From Rhodobacteraceae bacterium UBA2776 (GTDB taxonomy: Bacteria; Pseudomonadota; Alphaproteobacteria; Rhodobacterales; Rhodobacteraceae): DNA of 21,773 nucleotides. The first letter of the stretch is position 1. Each line of letters opens with the position of its first letter. The stretch lies in the NCBI GenBank assembly GCA_002352425.1, contig DEIK01000023.1, forward strand, positions 1 through 21,773. The letters are read 5' to 3'. Shown here one piece after another: positions 6,109 through 14,248 of the stretch. Made by a program: the position numbers and the translations under genes. Under the pieces are notes generated by a model, which saw only the letters and a list, made by a program, of their open reading frames with translations, was not told the origin of the DNA and searched no databases.

Positions 6109-6723
6109 ATGGTAAAAACAGCCCCAGATTTCAGCCTCGAACAAGCCGCCCTTGATGCGGGCAACTTGATTGTCGCCGGTGTTGACGAAGTCGGGCGCGG
6201 CCCATTGTGTGGCCCCGTGACCGCAGCAGCAGTTGTTTTGGATCCGACCAATATTCCCGCGGGGTTGAACGATTCCAAAAAGCTGACCGCCAAGCGGCGC
6301 GAGGTGCTGTATGAAGCGTTGATGGCCTGCGCCCAAGTGTCGATTGCCCATGCATCAGTCGAGGAAATTGACGAAATTAACATCCTGCGCGCCTCGCACC
6401 TTGCAATGGTGCGGGCGATTGAAGGGCTGGGTCAGACCCCGGACCATGTTTTGATCGACGGCAACCTGATCCCGCGCGATCTGACCACGCCCGCCAGCGC
6501 GGTGATCAAGGGGGATGCCAAATCCGTGTCGATTGCGGCGGCCTCAATTGTGGCAAAAACATGTCGCGACAGGCTGATGATGGATTTGGCGCAACAATAT
6601 CCGGGCTACGGGTGGGAAAAGAATGCAGGCTACCCTACAGCTGTGCACTTAAAAGCACTACAGGAATTGGGGGTCACCCCACACCATAGACGATCCTTCA
6701 AACCCGTACACAAGATGTTGTAG
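6109..6723 (+). CDS. rnhB: Ribonuclease HII
   Basis: This enzyme cleaves the RNA strand of RNA/DNA hybrids and starts removal of single ribonucleotides from DNA. The 204-residue protein has the family hallmark GVDEVGRGPLCGPV (D26, E27 catalytic), NDSKKLT, the third acidic residue in HVLIDGN (D117), D136, and the SIAAASIVAK segment. Its length is normal for RNase HII. The ATG at 6109 is preceded by GAGG. It is followed 112 bases later by ccrM on the same strand, an adjacency I recall in other alphaproteobacteria, although the spacing and GANTC sites suggest ccrM has its own promoter. Confidence 0.97.
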   Translation: MVKTAPDFSLEQAALDAGNLIVAGVDEVGRGPLCGPVTAAAVVLDPTNIPAGLNDSKKLTAKRREVLYEALMACAQVSIAHASVEEIDEINILRASHLAMVRAIEGLGQTPDHVLIDGNLIPRDLTTPASAVIKGDAKSVSIAAASIVAKTCRDRLMMDLAQQYPGYGWEKNAGYPTAVHLKALQELGVTPHHRRSFKPVHKML

Positions 6724-6745
6724 CAAGACAATTTTCTAACCTGTT

Positions 6746-6784
6746 GATTCAAAAAAGAAATTGACGGCGAATCAGTAATGAATC
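6746..6784 (+). promoter_or_regulatory. Cluster of three GANTC sites upstream of ccrM
   Basis: GATTC at 6746-6750 and GAATC at 6769-6773 and 6780-6784 are substrates of the methyltransferase encoded immediately downstream. Three sites in 39 bases are more than chance predicts. In Caulobacter, GANTC methylation state affects the ccrM promoter, so autoregulation is plausible. A TTGACG at 6761-6766 could be a -35 element, but no good -10 was found. Confidence 0.5.
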
Positions 6785-6835
6785 ATCTTGGTCCTCAACA
6801 ACAAGCGCGAAAATGCGCAGACGTAGAGGCAGAAA

Positions 6836-7951
6836 ATGACAACAAATACCAAGACAAAAGTGGCAAGCAAATTGCCTCTGAACCAAATTCTTGACGGCGA
6901 TTGCATCGAGATGATGAACAGCCTGCCAGCGGGCTCGGTTGACATGATTTTCGCTGACCCCCCTTATAATCTACAGCTGCGCGGTGACTTGCATCGCCCC
7001 GACAATTCCAAAGTCGATGCGGTTGATGATGCTTGGGACCAATTTGCCAGTTTCAAAGCCTATGACAAATTCACAAAGGGCTGGCTAAAGGCCGCACGTC
7101 GTTTGCTCAAACCCAACGGTGGAATTTGGGTGATCGGGTCCTACCACAACATATTCCGTGTTGGGGCCGAGTTGCAAAACCAAGGGTTCTGGATTTTGAA
7201 TGACGTTGTTTGGCGTAAATCCAACCCGATGCCCAACTTCCGCGGCATGCGTTTGACCAATGCCCATGAGACAATGATCTGGGCCTCAAAAGAAGAGGCC
7301 AGCAAATATACCTTTAACTATGATGCGCTGAAAGCGTTGAACGAGGGTATTCAAATGCGCTCGGATTGGGTACTGCCGATTTGCACGGGTCACGAGCGCC
7401 TAAAGAACGAAGAGGGCGATAAGGCCCATCCGACGCAAAAACCCGAAAGCCTGCTGCACCGTGTGATTGTGGGCACCACCAACCCCGGTGATGTTATTCT
7501 GGATCCGTTCTTTGGTACGGGTACCACGGGTGCCGTTGCGAAAAAACTGGGCCGCGATTTTATCGGCATCGAGCGTGAAGAGGCTTACCGCAAGGTTGCG
7601 CTGAAACGTCTGTCGAAAATCCGCAAGTTTGACAAAGACAGCCTGCAAGTTACGACCGCCAAACGCGCCGAACCACGAGTGCCATTTGGTCAATTGGTTG
7701 AGCGTGGCATGTTGTCGCCTGGCGAAGAATTGATGAGTTTGAACGGGCGCTACACCGCCAAAGTGCGCGTCGATGGCACACTTGTCGGCCACGATGTGAA
7801 GGGGTCAATCCACCAAGTTGGCGCGGCACTAGAGGGCGCGCCGAGCTGCAATGGTTGGACCTACTGGAGCTTTAAGCGCGATGGCAAACAGGTGCCGATT
7901 GACCTGTTGCGCCAGCAGATCCGCGCTGAAATGGCTGATCGCCCGAACTAG
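6836..7951 (+). CDS. ccrM: CcrM-type adenine-N6 DNA methyltransferase (GANTC)
   Basis: This 371-residue protein is a beta-class (DNMT) N6-adenine methyltransferase. The catalytic motif IV DPPYNLQLRGDL begins at residue 41, and the AdoMet-binding motif ILDPFFGTGTTG begins near 220. The C-terminal 80 residues or so are the RAMA-type domain characteristic of CcrM (GQLVERGMLSPGE, then SIHQVGAALEGAPSCNGWTYW). CcrM is an orphan, cell-cycle-controlled enzyme that methylates the A in GANTC after replication. No restriction endonuclease lies nearby, consistent with an orphan role. The start ATG has AGAGG upstream. An intrinsic terminator follows the gene at 8014. Confidence 0.96.
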   Translation: MTTNTKTKVASKLPLNQILDGDCIEMMNSLPAGSVDMIFADPPYNLQLRGDLHRPDNSKVDAVDDAWDQFASFKAYDKFTKGWLKAARRLLKPNGGIWVIGSYHNIFRVGAELQNQGFWILNDVVWRKSNPMPNFRGMRLTNAHETMIWASKEEASKYTFNYDALKALNEGIQMRSDWVLPICTGHERLKNEEGDKAHPTQKPESLLHRVIVGTTNPGDVILDPFFGTGTTGAVAKKLGRDFIGIEREEAYRKVALKRLSKIRKFDKDSLQVTTAKRAEPRVPFGQLVERGMLSPGEELMSLNGRYTAKVRVDGTLVGHDVKGSIHQVGAALEGAPSCNGWTYWSFKRDGKQVPIDLLRQQIRAEMADRPN

Positions 7952-8013
7952 GGCCTTCCACAAAATAACGATATACCGCCGGTGCCTGTTAACTGACAGC
8001 AGGTGCTAACTTG

Positions 8014-8041
8014 CCCCGCCATTTATTTGGCGGGGTTTTTT
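8014..8041 (+). terminator. Intrinsic terminator of ccrM
   Basis: CCCCGCC (8014-8020) and GGCGGGG (8029-8035) form a perfect 7-bp stem around an 8-base loop, followed by TTTTTT (8036-8041). The stop codon of ccrM is about 60 bases upstream. Confidence 0.92.
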
Positions 8042-8135
8042 GTTGCTTTGGGGGCCACTCATCGGGCCTTACAGCCCTCTTCGTTCAGCGAGAAAAGCCG
8101 TAAGGCTTGCCGAGCGGCCGCCCACCTTGGCACCA

Positions 8136-9269
8136 TTATCGTGGCAACGGAGTCGTGCCTTTTTTATATGCATCCCAGTCGGTGACTTCGGGGTAATACG
8201 TCGCCCGCCAATCGCGCACTTTTGGGTTCATCCGACGCCGCCACAAATGCGGCAGCATCGCCAATGCCGTCATCAACGGATAGCCGCGGGGCAATTGTGG
8301 GGCCTCGGCCTCTGAATAGGTTTGCAGCAAAGGAAACGGGCGCGCCGGTTTATAGTGGTGGTCCGAATGGCGCTGTAGGTTGATCAACAACCAGTTTGAC
8401 GCTGTGTGCGAGGCGTTCCATGAATGGTGTGGCATCACATGTTCATATTTGCCATCCCCCAGATGTTTGCGGGTCAGCCCGTAGTGCTCGACATAGTTGG
8501 TCAGTTCCAACATCCAAATGGCAAAGCCCGCCTGGAAGATAAAGAACCCAACACCGGCCCAGCCACCCAGCACAAACGCCAACACCAACATAGCGATCTG
8601 CAAAATACCGTATTTCCAAAATGGGTTGGAGAAATCAAATACACCCAACCCTTTGCGGGCCAGCATTTTCTTTTCCGCCTCCCAAGCCGAGGCCGGACAT
8701 TCCCGCAGAACCCGTGGGAAAAACTGATGGAATCCTTCATTATAACGCGCCGTGACCGCATCGCGCGGGGTGCCGACATAGACGTGATGCACCAACAGAT
8801 GCTCGGTGCGGAAATGGCTGTACAGGACCGAGGCCAGCAACAGGTCGCCCAGCCAGCGCTCCAACCGGCCTTTTTGGTGCATCAGTTCATGTGAATAGAC
8901 AATCCCTGTGCCACCCGAAACCGAACCAACCCCGTAAAACAGGATAAGTTTTTCCAGCAATGACAGATGGTTGCTCACCGTAACCCACCAAATCATACCG
9001 AAAATCATCGCAAATTGGATCGGGAACCAGATCAATGTGATAAGCCGATACCAAAACAGGTCTTTTTCATCCGTGTTGATGTCAGGATTTTTTGTATTCA
9101 GCCCCAGCAGCGCATCCAATGCCGAAGCAATGGTCCAGCCGTAAATCGCCAATAAAATGGTCCACCAACCGCCATATGTTGCCCCGATCAGGGCCAATGG
9201 AACAGCGCCGAGGGACAGCCAGAAGGGCAGGGCAGAGCTGGGTTTTGCGACCTCGCTAGACGTGATCAT
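8136..9269 (-). CDS. alkB: Alkane 1-monooxygenase (AlkB-type membrane di-iron hydroxylase)
   Basis: This is an integral membrane di-iron hydroxylase that oxidises terminal methyl groups of alkanes. The three histidine boxes are HELMHQ (from 127), EHLLVHH (156-162) and LQRHSDHH (298-305), plus the family signature NYVEHYGL (258-265). Several hydrophobic helices are visible (about 15-50, 75-100, 105-120, 222-256). The 377 residues are normal for AlkB. The start ATG 9269 has GGAG 7 bases upstream; two earlier in-frame ATGs lack this. It lies 55 bases downstream of mutY on the same strand and is probably co-transcribed. No rubredoxin, rubredoxin reductase or alkane regulator is visible nearby, so electron donors must be encoded elsewhere. 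This is not the DNA-dealkylating AlkB. Confidence 0.9.
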   Translation of the reverse strand: MITSSEVAKPSSALPFWLSLGAVPLALIGATYGGWWTILLAIYGWTIASALDALLGLNTKNPDINTDEKDLFWYRLITLIWFPIQFAMIFGMIWWVTVSNHLSLLEKLILFYGVGSVSGGTGIVYSHELMHQKGRLERWLGDLLLASVLYSHFRTEHLLVHHVYVGTPRDAVTARYNEGFHQFFPRVLRECPASAWEAEKKMLARKGLGVFDFSNPFWKYGILQIAMLVLAFVLGGWAGVGFFIFQAGFAIWMLELTNYVEHYGLTRKHLGDGKYEHVMPHHSWNASHTASNWLLINLQRHSDHHYKPARPFPLLQTYSEAEAPQLPRGYPLMTALAMLPHLWRRRMNPKVRDWRATYYPEVTDWDAYKKGTTPLPR

Positions 9270-9324
9270 GTTCGTCTCCATCAATATGCGCGCGGGGACA
9301 TGTATTCACAGCTTGCGCGGGAAC

Positions 9325-10380
9325 TCAATCTTTATCAAAGGCGGGCTGCGCAACGTCGAAGGCTTTGCGCATAACCGTTGGCAGGTCGGCAGGATCAAAC
9401 TGGGTATGTGGCATGAAGATGCCTTGCGTTGGATTCACATTTCCGACCGTTGCGACATGCACGGATAGGCGTAAATGAAAATGGGTAAAAGTGTGCAGGA
9501 CTTCGCGGTCCATCTGTTGCCAATTGGCTGAAAACGGCGGCTGTTCAATCGCCACTTCGCCCCATTCGGCCCCCGGCCAGCCCAGCATGCCACCAAGCAA
9601 ACCTTTGTCAGGGCGGCGTTCCAACAGCCATGCACCCGCACCGTTTCGCGCCACGTATATGGCGCCCAAACGGGTTGGTTTCACGGGTTTCGGGCTGCGA
9701 AACGGCATTTCGGCTGCCCGTCCATCTGCGCGTGCCAAACAAGGGGCGGACAGCGGACATTGTTCGCATTTCGGTGATTTCGGGGTGCAGACTGTTGCGC
9801 CCAAATCCATCACCGCTTGGGCATAATCTCCAGCGCGGGCATTGGGCGTTAAGCTGGCCGCAAGTGCTGTCAGTTCCGGTTTAGCAGCGGGCAACGGCGT
9901 TGCGATGCCAAATAATCGCGCCATCACGCGCTCGACATTGCCGTCCACCACGGTTTCGGAGCGCCCAAAGGCGATGGAGGCGATGGCCGCGGCGGTGTAG
10001 GGGCCGATGCCGGGCAGGGTTAACAAGGTGTCCCGCGTGTCGGGGAAATTGCCGCCAAATTCATCCACAACCCTGCGGGCGCATTTCAGCAGGTTGCGGG
10101 CGCGGGCGTAGTATCCCAACCCCGCCCATTGCGCCATTACGTCGTCGTCAGGCGCGCTGGCCAAGGCCTCAACCGTTGGCCAACGTGTTGTAAAGGCCTG
10201 AAAATATTTGATCACAGCGGCAACGGTGGTTTGTTGCAGCATGACCTCGGACATCCAGATGTGATAGGGGTCGGGACGCTGACCGCCACGGGATTTGGCC
10301 GGCGGGATACGCCACGGCAGATCACGCGCGTTGGCATCATACCAGTGCAGCAAAACGTCGCTTAACTCCAAGTCACGCAA
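9325..10380 (-). CDS. mutY: A/G-specific adenine DNA glycosylase MutY
   Basis: MutY removes adenine mispaired with 8-oxoguanine. In the 351-residue protein I see SEVMLQQTTV with catalytic E45, the helix-hairpin-helix LPGIGPYTAAAIASIAFG followed by VVDGNVERV with D146, and the 4Fe-4S ligands C198-x6-C205-x2-C208-x5-C214. The C-terminal domain (from about 230) is the NUDIX-like 8-oxoG recognition part, with KGLLGGMLGWPG. All key residues are present and the length is typical. It is divergent from the DciA-like gene with 81 bases between the starts, and alkB follows downstream. Confidence 0.97.
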   Translation of the reverse strand: MRDLELSDVLLHWYDANARDLPWRIPPAKSRGGQRPDPYHIWMSEVMLQQTTVAAVIKYFQAFTTRWPTVEALASAPDDDVMAQWAGLGYYARARNLLKCARRVVDEFGGNFPDTRDTLLTLPGIGPYTAAAIASIAFGRSETVVDGNVERVMARLFGIATPLPAAKPELTALAASLTPNARAGDYAQAVMDLGATVCTPKSPKCEQCPLSAPCLARADGRAAEMPFRSPKPVKPTRLGAIYVARNGAGAWLLERRPDKGLLGGMLGWPGAEWGEVAIEQPPFSANWQQMDREVLHTFTHFHLRLSVHVATVGNVNPTQGIFMPHTQFDPADLPTVMRKAFDVAQPAFDKD

Positions 10381-10408
10381 TCTTTATCCGCTCCGATGTG
10401 TTATTACT

Positions 10409-10437
10409 CTGGCACCCTGCTGCAACCTGTTTAGAAT
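10409..10437 (+). promoter_or_regulatory. Possible promoter of the DciA-like gene
   Basis: CTGGCA (10409-10414) and TAGAAT (10432-10437) are separated by 17 bases, and the -35 matches the consensus at 4 of 6 positions. It lies in the mutY divergent gap, 25 bases before the start at 10462. Judged by eye only. Confidence 0.35.
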
Positions 10438-10461
10438 AGTCGCAAGCCAACGGAAAGACAG

Positions 10462-10986
10462 ATGAAGCAAACTGAGCCCTTTAAACAACGCAAACGCGTC
10501 AGCCGCGGGTTTAGACGCACGTCTAACCTGCTGCAAACGCGTATTCGCGCGGTGGGCGAGAGCCGTGGGTTTGCGGTGACGCGTTTGTTGACCCATTGGG
10601 CTGAAATTGTCGGTGAACAAACCGCCAGCATCGCCCGCCCTGTGGATGTGAAATACGGTCGTGAAGGTTTTGGTGCCACGCTGACACTGCTGACCACTGG
10701 CGCGCAGGCACCGATGTTGGAGATGCAAAAGGAAGCGTTGCGCGAGAGGGTGAACGCCTGTTACGGCCACACCGCTATTTCGCGCATTCGCATAACCCAA
10801 ACGGCGGCCACAGGGTTTGCCGAGGGGCAAGCGCAATTCGCGCCTGCACCCAAGGCCAATGCAAAGACTGTCAGTCCAGAAACAAAACAGGCCGCCAGTA
10901 AGGCTGCCGCGCCGATTGCGGATCAGGGCTTGCGTGATGCACTTGCAGCTTTGGGCGAAAACATTATCTCTAAATCCAGACATTGA
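10462..10986 (+). CDS. DUF721 (DciA-like) protein
   Basis: The 174-residue protein has a basic N-terminus (KQRKRVSRGFRRTS). A DUF721 domain follows at about residues 25-112, with HWAEIVGEQTASIARPVDV, then a hydrophobic strand FGATLTLLTT and a helical end with MLEMQKEALRERVNACYG. A low-complexity Ala/Lys/Pro linker leads to a short C-terminal helix. DciA proteins load or help load the DnaB replicative helicase in bacteria lacking DnaC-type loaders. Whether this divergent alphaproteobacterial member does so is inferred from the family. A GGAAAG ribosome site precedes the ATG. The DsbA-like gene starts 14 bases after its stop, so the two share a transcript. Confidence 0.78.
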   Translation: MKQTEPFKQRKRVSRGFRRTSNLLQTRIRAVGESRGFAVTRLLTHWAEIVGEQTASIARPVDVKYGREGFGATLTLLTTGAQAPMLEMQKEALRERVNACYGHTAISRIRITQTAATGFAEGQAQFAPAPKANAKTVSPETKQAASKAAAPIADQGLRDALAALGENIISKSRH

Positions 10987-11000
10987 AAGAGGAATTCGAC

Positions 11001-11678
11001 ATGAAACGCAGATTATTCATTGGTGCAGGCGCGCTTACATTGGCGGGTGGTGGCGCATATTGGATGAACGCCTCTGACGCGGTTGTAGGCAGTTCCAGCC
11101 AAGCAGGGTTTGGCGCGGCCATGGCGCAGTCGACAGACGAAATCGACACCAGCGGTATCATTGAAATGGCGATTGGTGATGTGGATGCGCCTGTGACTAT
11201 GGTGGAGTATGCCTCATACACATGTCCGCATTGTTCACGGTTCCACTTGGATGTGCTGCCGCAGATCAAAAAGAACTATGTCGAAACCGGCAAAGTCCGT
11301 TTCATTTTCCGCGAGGCGTATTTTGACAAATACGGTCTTTGGGCCAGCCTTATGGCGCGCTGCGGTGGCGAAATGCGGTATTTCGGCATCGCTGATATTT
11401 TGATGGCAGATCAAGGGGCGTGGTTGGGCGAGGGCGATCCAAACACCGTTGTTGAGAACCTGCGCCGCATTGGTCTAACGACGGGCATCACCAACGAAGA
11501 GTTGGACGCTTGTTTCAATGATGGTGATCGTGTGCAGGCTCTGGTGGCATGGTATCAGCAAAACTTCACCCGCGATAACATGGATTCAACGCCATCTTTC
11601 CTGATCAACGGTCAGAAATATGCGAACATGAATTATGAGAGCTTTGCGACGGCTCTGGACGAAAAACTGGCCGAATAA
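11001..11678 (+). CDS. Exported DsbA-like thiol:disulfide oxidoreductase
   Basis: This 225-residue protein has a DsbA/BdbD-type thioredoxin fold: ASYTCPHCSRFH with active-site C75-P-H-C78, and the cis-proline loop STPSFLINGQKY near the C-terminus. The N-terminus MKRRLFIGAGALTLAGGGAY is a short basic region plus hydrophobic core. The RRLFI pattern is reminiscent of a Tat signal, but a Sec signal or anchor is equally possible. It probably forms or shuffles disulfides in the periplasm. I chose ATG 11001 because GAGGAA lies 7 bases upstream; the TTG at 10983 has no ribosome site. It follows the DciA-like gene closely and converges on lpxK with only 6 bases between the stop codons. Confidence 0.88.
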   Translation: MKRRLFIGAGALTLAGGGAYWMNASDAVVGSSSQAGFGAAMAQSTDEIDTSGIIEMAIGDVDAPVTMVEYASYTCPHCSRFHLDVLPQIKKNYVETGKVRFIFREAYFDKYGLWASLMARCGGEMRYFGIADILMADQGAWLGEGDPNTVVENLRRIGLTTGITNEELDACFNDGDRVQALVAWYQQNFTRDNMDSTPSFLINGQKYANMNYESFATALDEKLAE

Positions 11679-11684
11679 CGGCTG

Positions 11685-12674
11685 TTATGCTAAGGTTGTG
11701 AGCGCCTGATCTAGGGCGCTCCAGTCGGCGATTTCCAAACGCACGGGCAAGGTTAGCACTTCGCTGCGAAAATCAGCGGGCAGACGCACGGCGTCTTTTT
11801 CTGTGGTGACCATGATCGCACCCAAGGCTTTGGCCTCGAACGACAGGCGTTTCATCAAAGCTGCCGTCAACGGTTGATGATCGCTGAGCGCCTCGGCGTG
11901 CAGCAGGTCAGCGCCAAGGGCGCGCAGGGTTGCAAAGAATTTTTCAGGGTAACCAATACCTGCAAAGGCCAGCACGGGCTGGTCTTGCCAATCAATGCCG
12001 GTTTGGAGGGGGGCCAGACGGCCTGTGACATGTGGCAAGGCAAGATTTGCGCCCCAATTTTTTAAAAACAGGGTTTGTTGTTTGGTCTCGCCGATTGACA
12101 GTAAGATATCGGCGCGCGCCAGACCGGTTTGCACGGATTCGCGCAACGGACCCGCGGGCAACACGCGGCCATTGCCAAAACCGATAACGCTGTCCACCAC
12201 GACAATCGAGAGATCCTTGAACAGGGTCGGGTTTTGGAACCCGTCGTCCAGCACGATGATATCGGCACCAGCGGCCACGGCGGCTTTGGCCCCTACAGCA
12301 CGGTCTTTGGCGACCCATGTCGGGGCAAAGGCGGCGAGCAGCAATGGCTCGTCTCCAGTTTGGGCTGCAGTGTGAGTGATTTCGTTGACTTGGATCGGGC
12401 CTTCAAGTGATCCGCCGTAACCACGTGTCACCACATGCGGGCTGTGGCCTTTGGCTTGCAGGTGTTGAACGAGGGCGATGGCGGTCGGGGTTTTTCCGGT
12501 GCCGCCGGCGTTGATATTGCCAACGCAGATCACCGGAACCGGGGCGGTGTAGTCGGGCGATTTGGCAACGCGGCGGGCGGTTGCATTGGCATAAAGCGCG
12601 CCGAGCGGAGCCAGTATCCGCGCACGGATGCCGGGGCGTTCTGGAGGGTGAAACCAGAAACGGGGAGGTTGCAT
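11685..12674 (-). CDS. lpxK: Tetraacyldisaccharide 4'-kinase LpxK
   Basis: LpxK phosphorylates the 4' position of the lipid A disaccharide at the inner-membrane cytoplasmic face. The 329-residue protein shows the N-terminal WFHPP-type start, a P-loop VGNINAGGTGKTPTAIAL (GGTGKT at 57-62), VTRGYGG at 82-88, GDEPLLLA, and the metal/catalytic region IIVLDDGFQNP (DDGFQ at 143-147). Its start ATG shares one base with the stop of the KdtA-like gene (TAATG), showing tight coupling of two lipid A/core steps. It is the last gene of the operon that begins at pmbA. Confidence 0.96.
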   Translation of the reverse strand: MQPPRFWFHPPERPGIRARILAPLGALYANATARRVAKSPDYTAPVPVICVGNINAGGTGKTPTAIALVQHLQAKGHSPHVVTRGYGGSLEGPIQVNEITHTAAQTGDEPLLLAAFAPTWVAKDRAVGAKAAVAAGADIIVLDDGFQNPTLFKDLSIVVVDSVIGFGNGRVLPAGPLRESVQTGLARADILLSIGETKQQTLFLKNWGANLALPHVTGRLAPLQTGIDWQDQPVLAFAGIGYPEKFFATLRALGADLLHAEALSDHQPLTAALMKRLSFEAKALGAIMVTTEKDAVRLPADFRSEVLTLPVRLEIADWSALDQALTTLA

Positions 12675-13906
12675 TATGCGACCTCGCTTTGGTTCAGGGC
12701 GTCATAGACCAGCGCCATTGTGCGCTCCATGGCTTCAGCCCCGCTGGTGGAAATTTCCCATCCGGCATGGGCCATTGCGGCGGCTTTGTCAGGCGCCAAC
12801 AGGTCTTGAACGGCGCTGGCCAGTTCGACTTCGTCCTGCACGAGGCGAGCAGCCTTTGCGGCATCAAGACGGGCGTAACGGGAATGGAAGTCACGCGTGT
12901 TGGGGCCGTGCAGGATGGCAGAGCCAAGGGCCGCGGCGGCGGCAGGCGCGCTGCCTGTCGCACCAACCCCCAGAGAGTTTCCGAGAAAACACACAGGTGC
13001 AAGGCGTAACCACAGCCCCATTTCATCATCCGTATCAGCGATCAGGATTTGAACCTGCTCGTCTGGTTCTTGGTCCAACGAGCGTTGCGCCACCAGCCAG
13101 CCTTGATCGGTGAGCGACTGGGCAAGTGCGTTGCCGCGCGCAGCGTCTTTGGGGGCGATGATCAGCAGCAAGCGATGCGACAATCGCATGGCAACACGGT
13201 GGGCGTTTGTGATCAGCGCATCTTCGACTTCATTGGTGAAAGCAGCCAGCCAAACGGGACGGGCCGCAAGGACCTGTGCCATTTCATCCCGATCCCGGTC
13301 GTCCCAAAACAGGGTTGGAGTGGTGTCCTCAACCGGTTCTCCGATCAGCGTTTTGCGGTAGGGCGCCCCTTGCCGGACCAGAATATTTTTTGTGCTTTCG
13401 TGGTCGGCGAGGATATGGTCGAACAGTTCCAACATATCGCGGATTATGCCACGGCTTAGGCGCGGTTCTCCGTTGATGTTGGCTTGGCTTTGGGCATTCA
13501 TCATCAATAGCGGGATGGATTGGGCATGGGTCTCGAGTAGCAAGGCGGGGCGTAGGACCGTCCCTGTCCAAATGGCAACGCTTGGTCGCCAATGGTCAAT
13601 GAAAGCGGCTGCGTCTTTGGGGGACTCGTCAGGGGGGGGGATATGCAAGCAGGGTTGATCGCAGCCATCCTGAAACGACGTCTCGATTTTCAGGTTGGCA
13701 GGGGAGGTGATAAGGAAGGAAACCTCGGTCAGGTCCTCGGCCAATTGCTGGATCATGCCTTGGACAAAGCTGACATCTGGTGCGTGCGAGATGTGCAACC
13801 ACACCAGTTTGCCAGCGGGGCGGGCCAGACGATTTGCGGTGTCTGGACTTTGTGCCCCGTTGGTGCGTCTGGCTGCGGCCAGATAGAGGCGCAGACCAAG
13901 CGACAT
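12674..13906 (-). CDS. KdtA/WaaA-like glycosyltransferase (divergent Kdo transferase family)
   Basis: This 410-residue protein matches the GT30 family in length, position (directly before lpxK) and layout. The C-terminal half has AVCFLGNSLGVGATGSAPAAAAAL, resembling the VFVGGSL...GGHNPLEPA donor-site motif, then AILHGPNTRDF like the usual GP...NF. The N-terminal catalytic segment, in most WaaA proteins HAxSVGEV, reads HISHAPDV here, so the catalytic Glu is replaced, by Asp in the simplest alignment. The GGHN-P-E element is also degraded. It may be a substrate-shifted or weak Kdo transferase. I recall similarly divergent proteins in Roseobacters. The gene contains a C9 tract (plus 13632-13640) coding for prolines. 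Confidence 0.75.
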   Translation of the reverse strand: MSLGLRLYLAAARRTNGAQSPDTANRLARPAGKLVWLHISHAPDVSFVQGMIQQLAEDLTEVSFLITSPANLKIETSFQDGCDQPCLHIPPPDESPKDAAAFIDHWRPSVAIWTGTVLRPALLLETHAQSIPLLMMNAQSQANINGEPRLSRGIIRDMLELFDHILADHESTKNILVRQGAPYRKTLIGEPVEDTTPTLFWDDRDRDEMAQVLAARPVWLAAFTNEVEDALITNAHRVAMRLSHRLLLIIAPKDAARGNALAQSLTDQGWLVAQRSLDQEPDEQVQILIADTDDEMGLWLRLAPVCFLGNSLGVGATGSAPAAAAALGSAILHGPNTRDFHSRYARLDAAKAARLVQDEVELASAVQDLLAPDKAAAMAHAGWEISTSGAEAMERTMALVYDALNQSEVA

Positions 13907-13912
13907 GGAAGT

Positions 13913-14158
13913 CTAGCTGCCCAGTTCTTCGGTTGGCGAGGCCTCGATGGCTTCGTCCCGAAGGCGGTGTATATGGGCGATGAAATAGCGCATATGGGCG
14001 TTGTCGACGGTGCGATGGGCCGCGCTTTTCCACGCATTATAGGCTGCCTCATAGTTGGGAAACATGCCAACGACGTCGATGGCGTCAACGTCTTTGAATG
14101 CGTTCTTCGTGGGGTCGATCAATTCGCCACCAAAGACGAGGTGAAGGCGTTGGGTCAT
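13913..14158 (-). CDS. DUF4170 family small protein
   Basis: This 81-residue protein reads MTQRLHLVFGGELIDPTKNA at the start, then DAIDVVGMFPNYEAAYNAWK and a final TVDNAHMRYFIAHIHRLRDE. It is a close match to the DUF4170 family, which is widespread in alphaproteobacteria and has no known function. It has no signal peptide or membrane segment. It lies between the phosphatase gene and the KdtA-like gene (6 bases to the latter), a conserved position that hints at a role with lipid A synthesis (inference). Confidence 0.9.
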   Translation of the reverse strand: MTQRLHLVFGGELIDPTKNAFKDVDAIDVVGMFPNYEAAYNAWKSAAHRTVDNAHMRYFIAHIHRLRDEAIEASPTEELGS

Positions 14159-14248
14159 GTGAGGCTCCGATATGGATTAGGCTGTTTTTGGCACTGTAAG
14201 GGATCGGCGGGGGCTGAGAAAGAGATTCTATGCCTGCGGCGCGGATAT

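Noticed and set aside
6744..6764. CtrA-type site before ccrM
   Set aside because: Only a partial CTAA-N7-ATTC likeness to TTAA-N7-TTAA is present, too weak to report.
8095..8106. AAGCC/GGCTT hairpin as alkB terminator on the minus strand
   Set aside because: The stem is only 5 bp with a short T run, insufficient to call.
8136..9269. AlkB as the DNA-repair dioxygenase, tempting because mutY is adjacent
   Set aside because: The three di-iron histidine boxes and several membrane helices identify the alkane hydroxylase family; no HxD...H dioxygenase motif is present.
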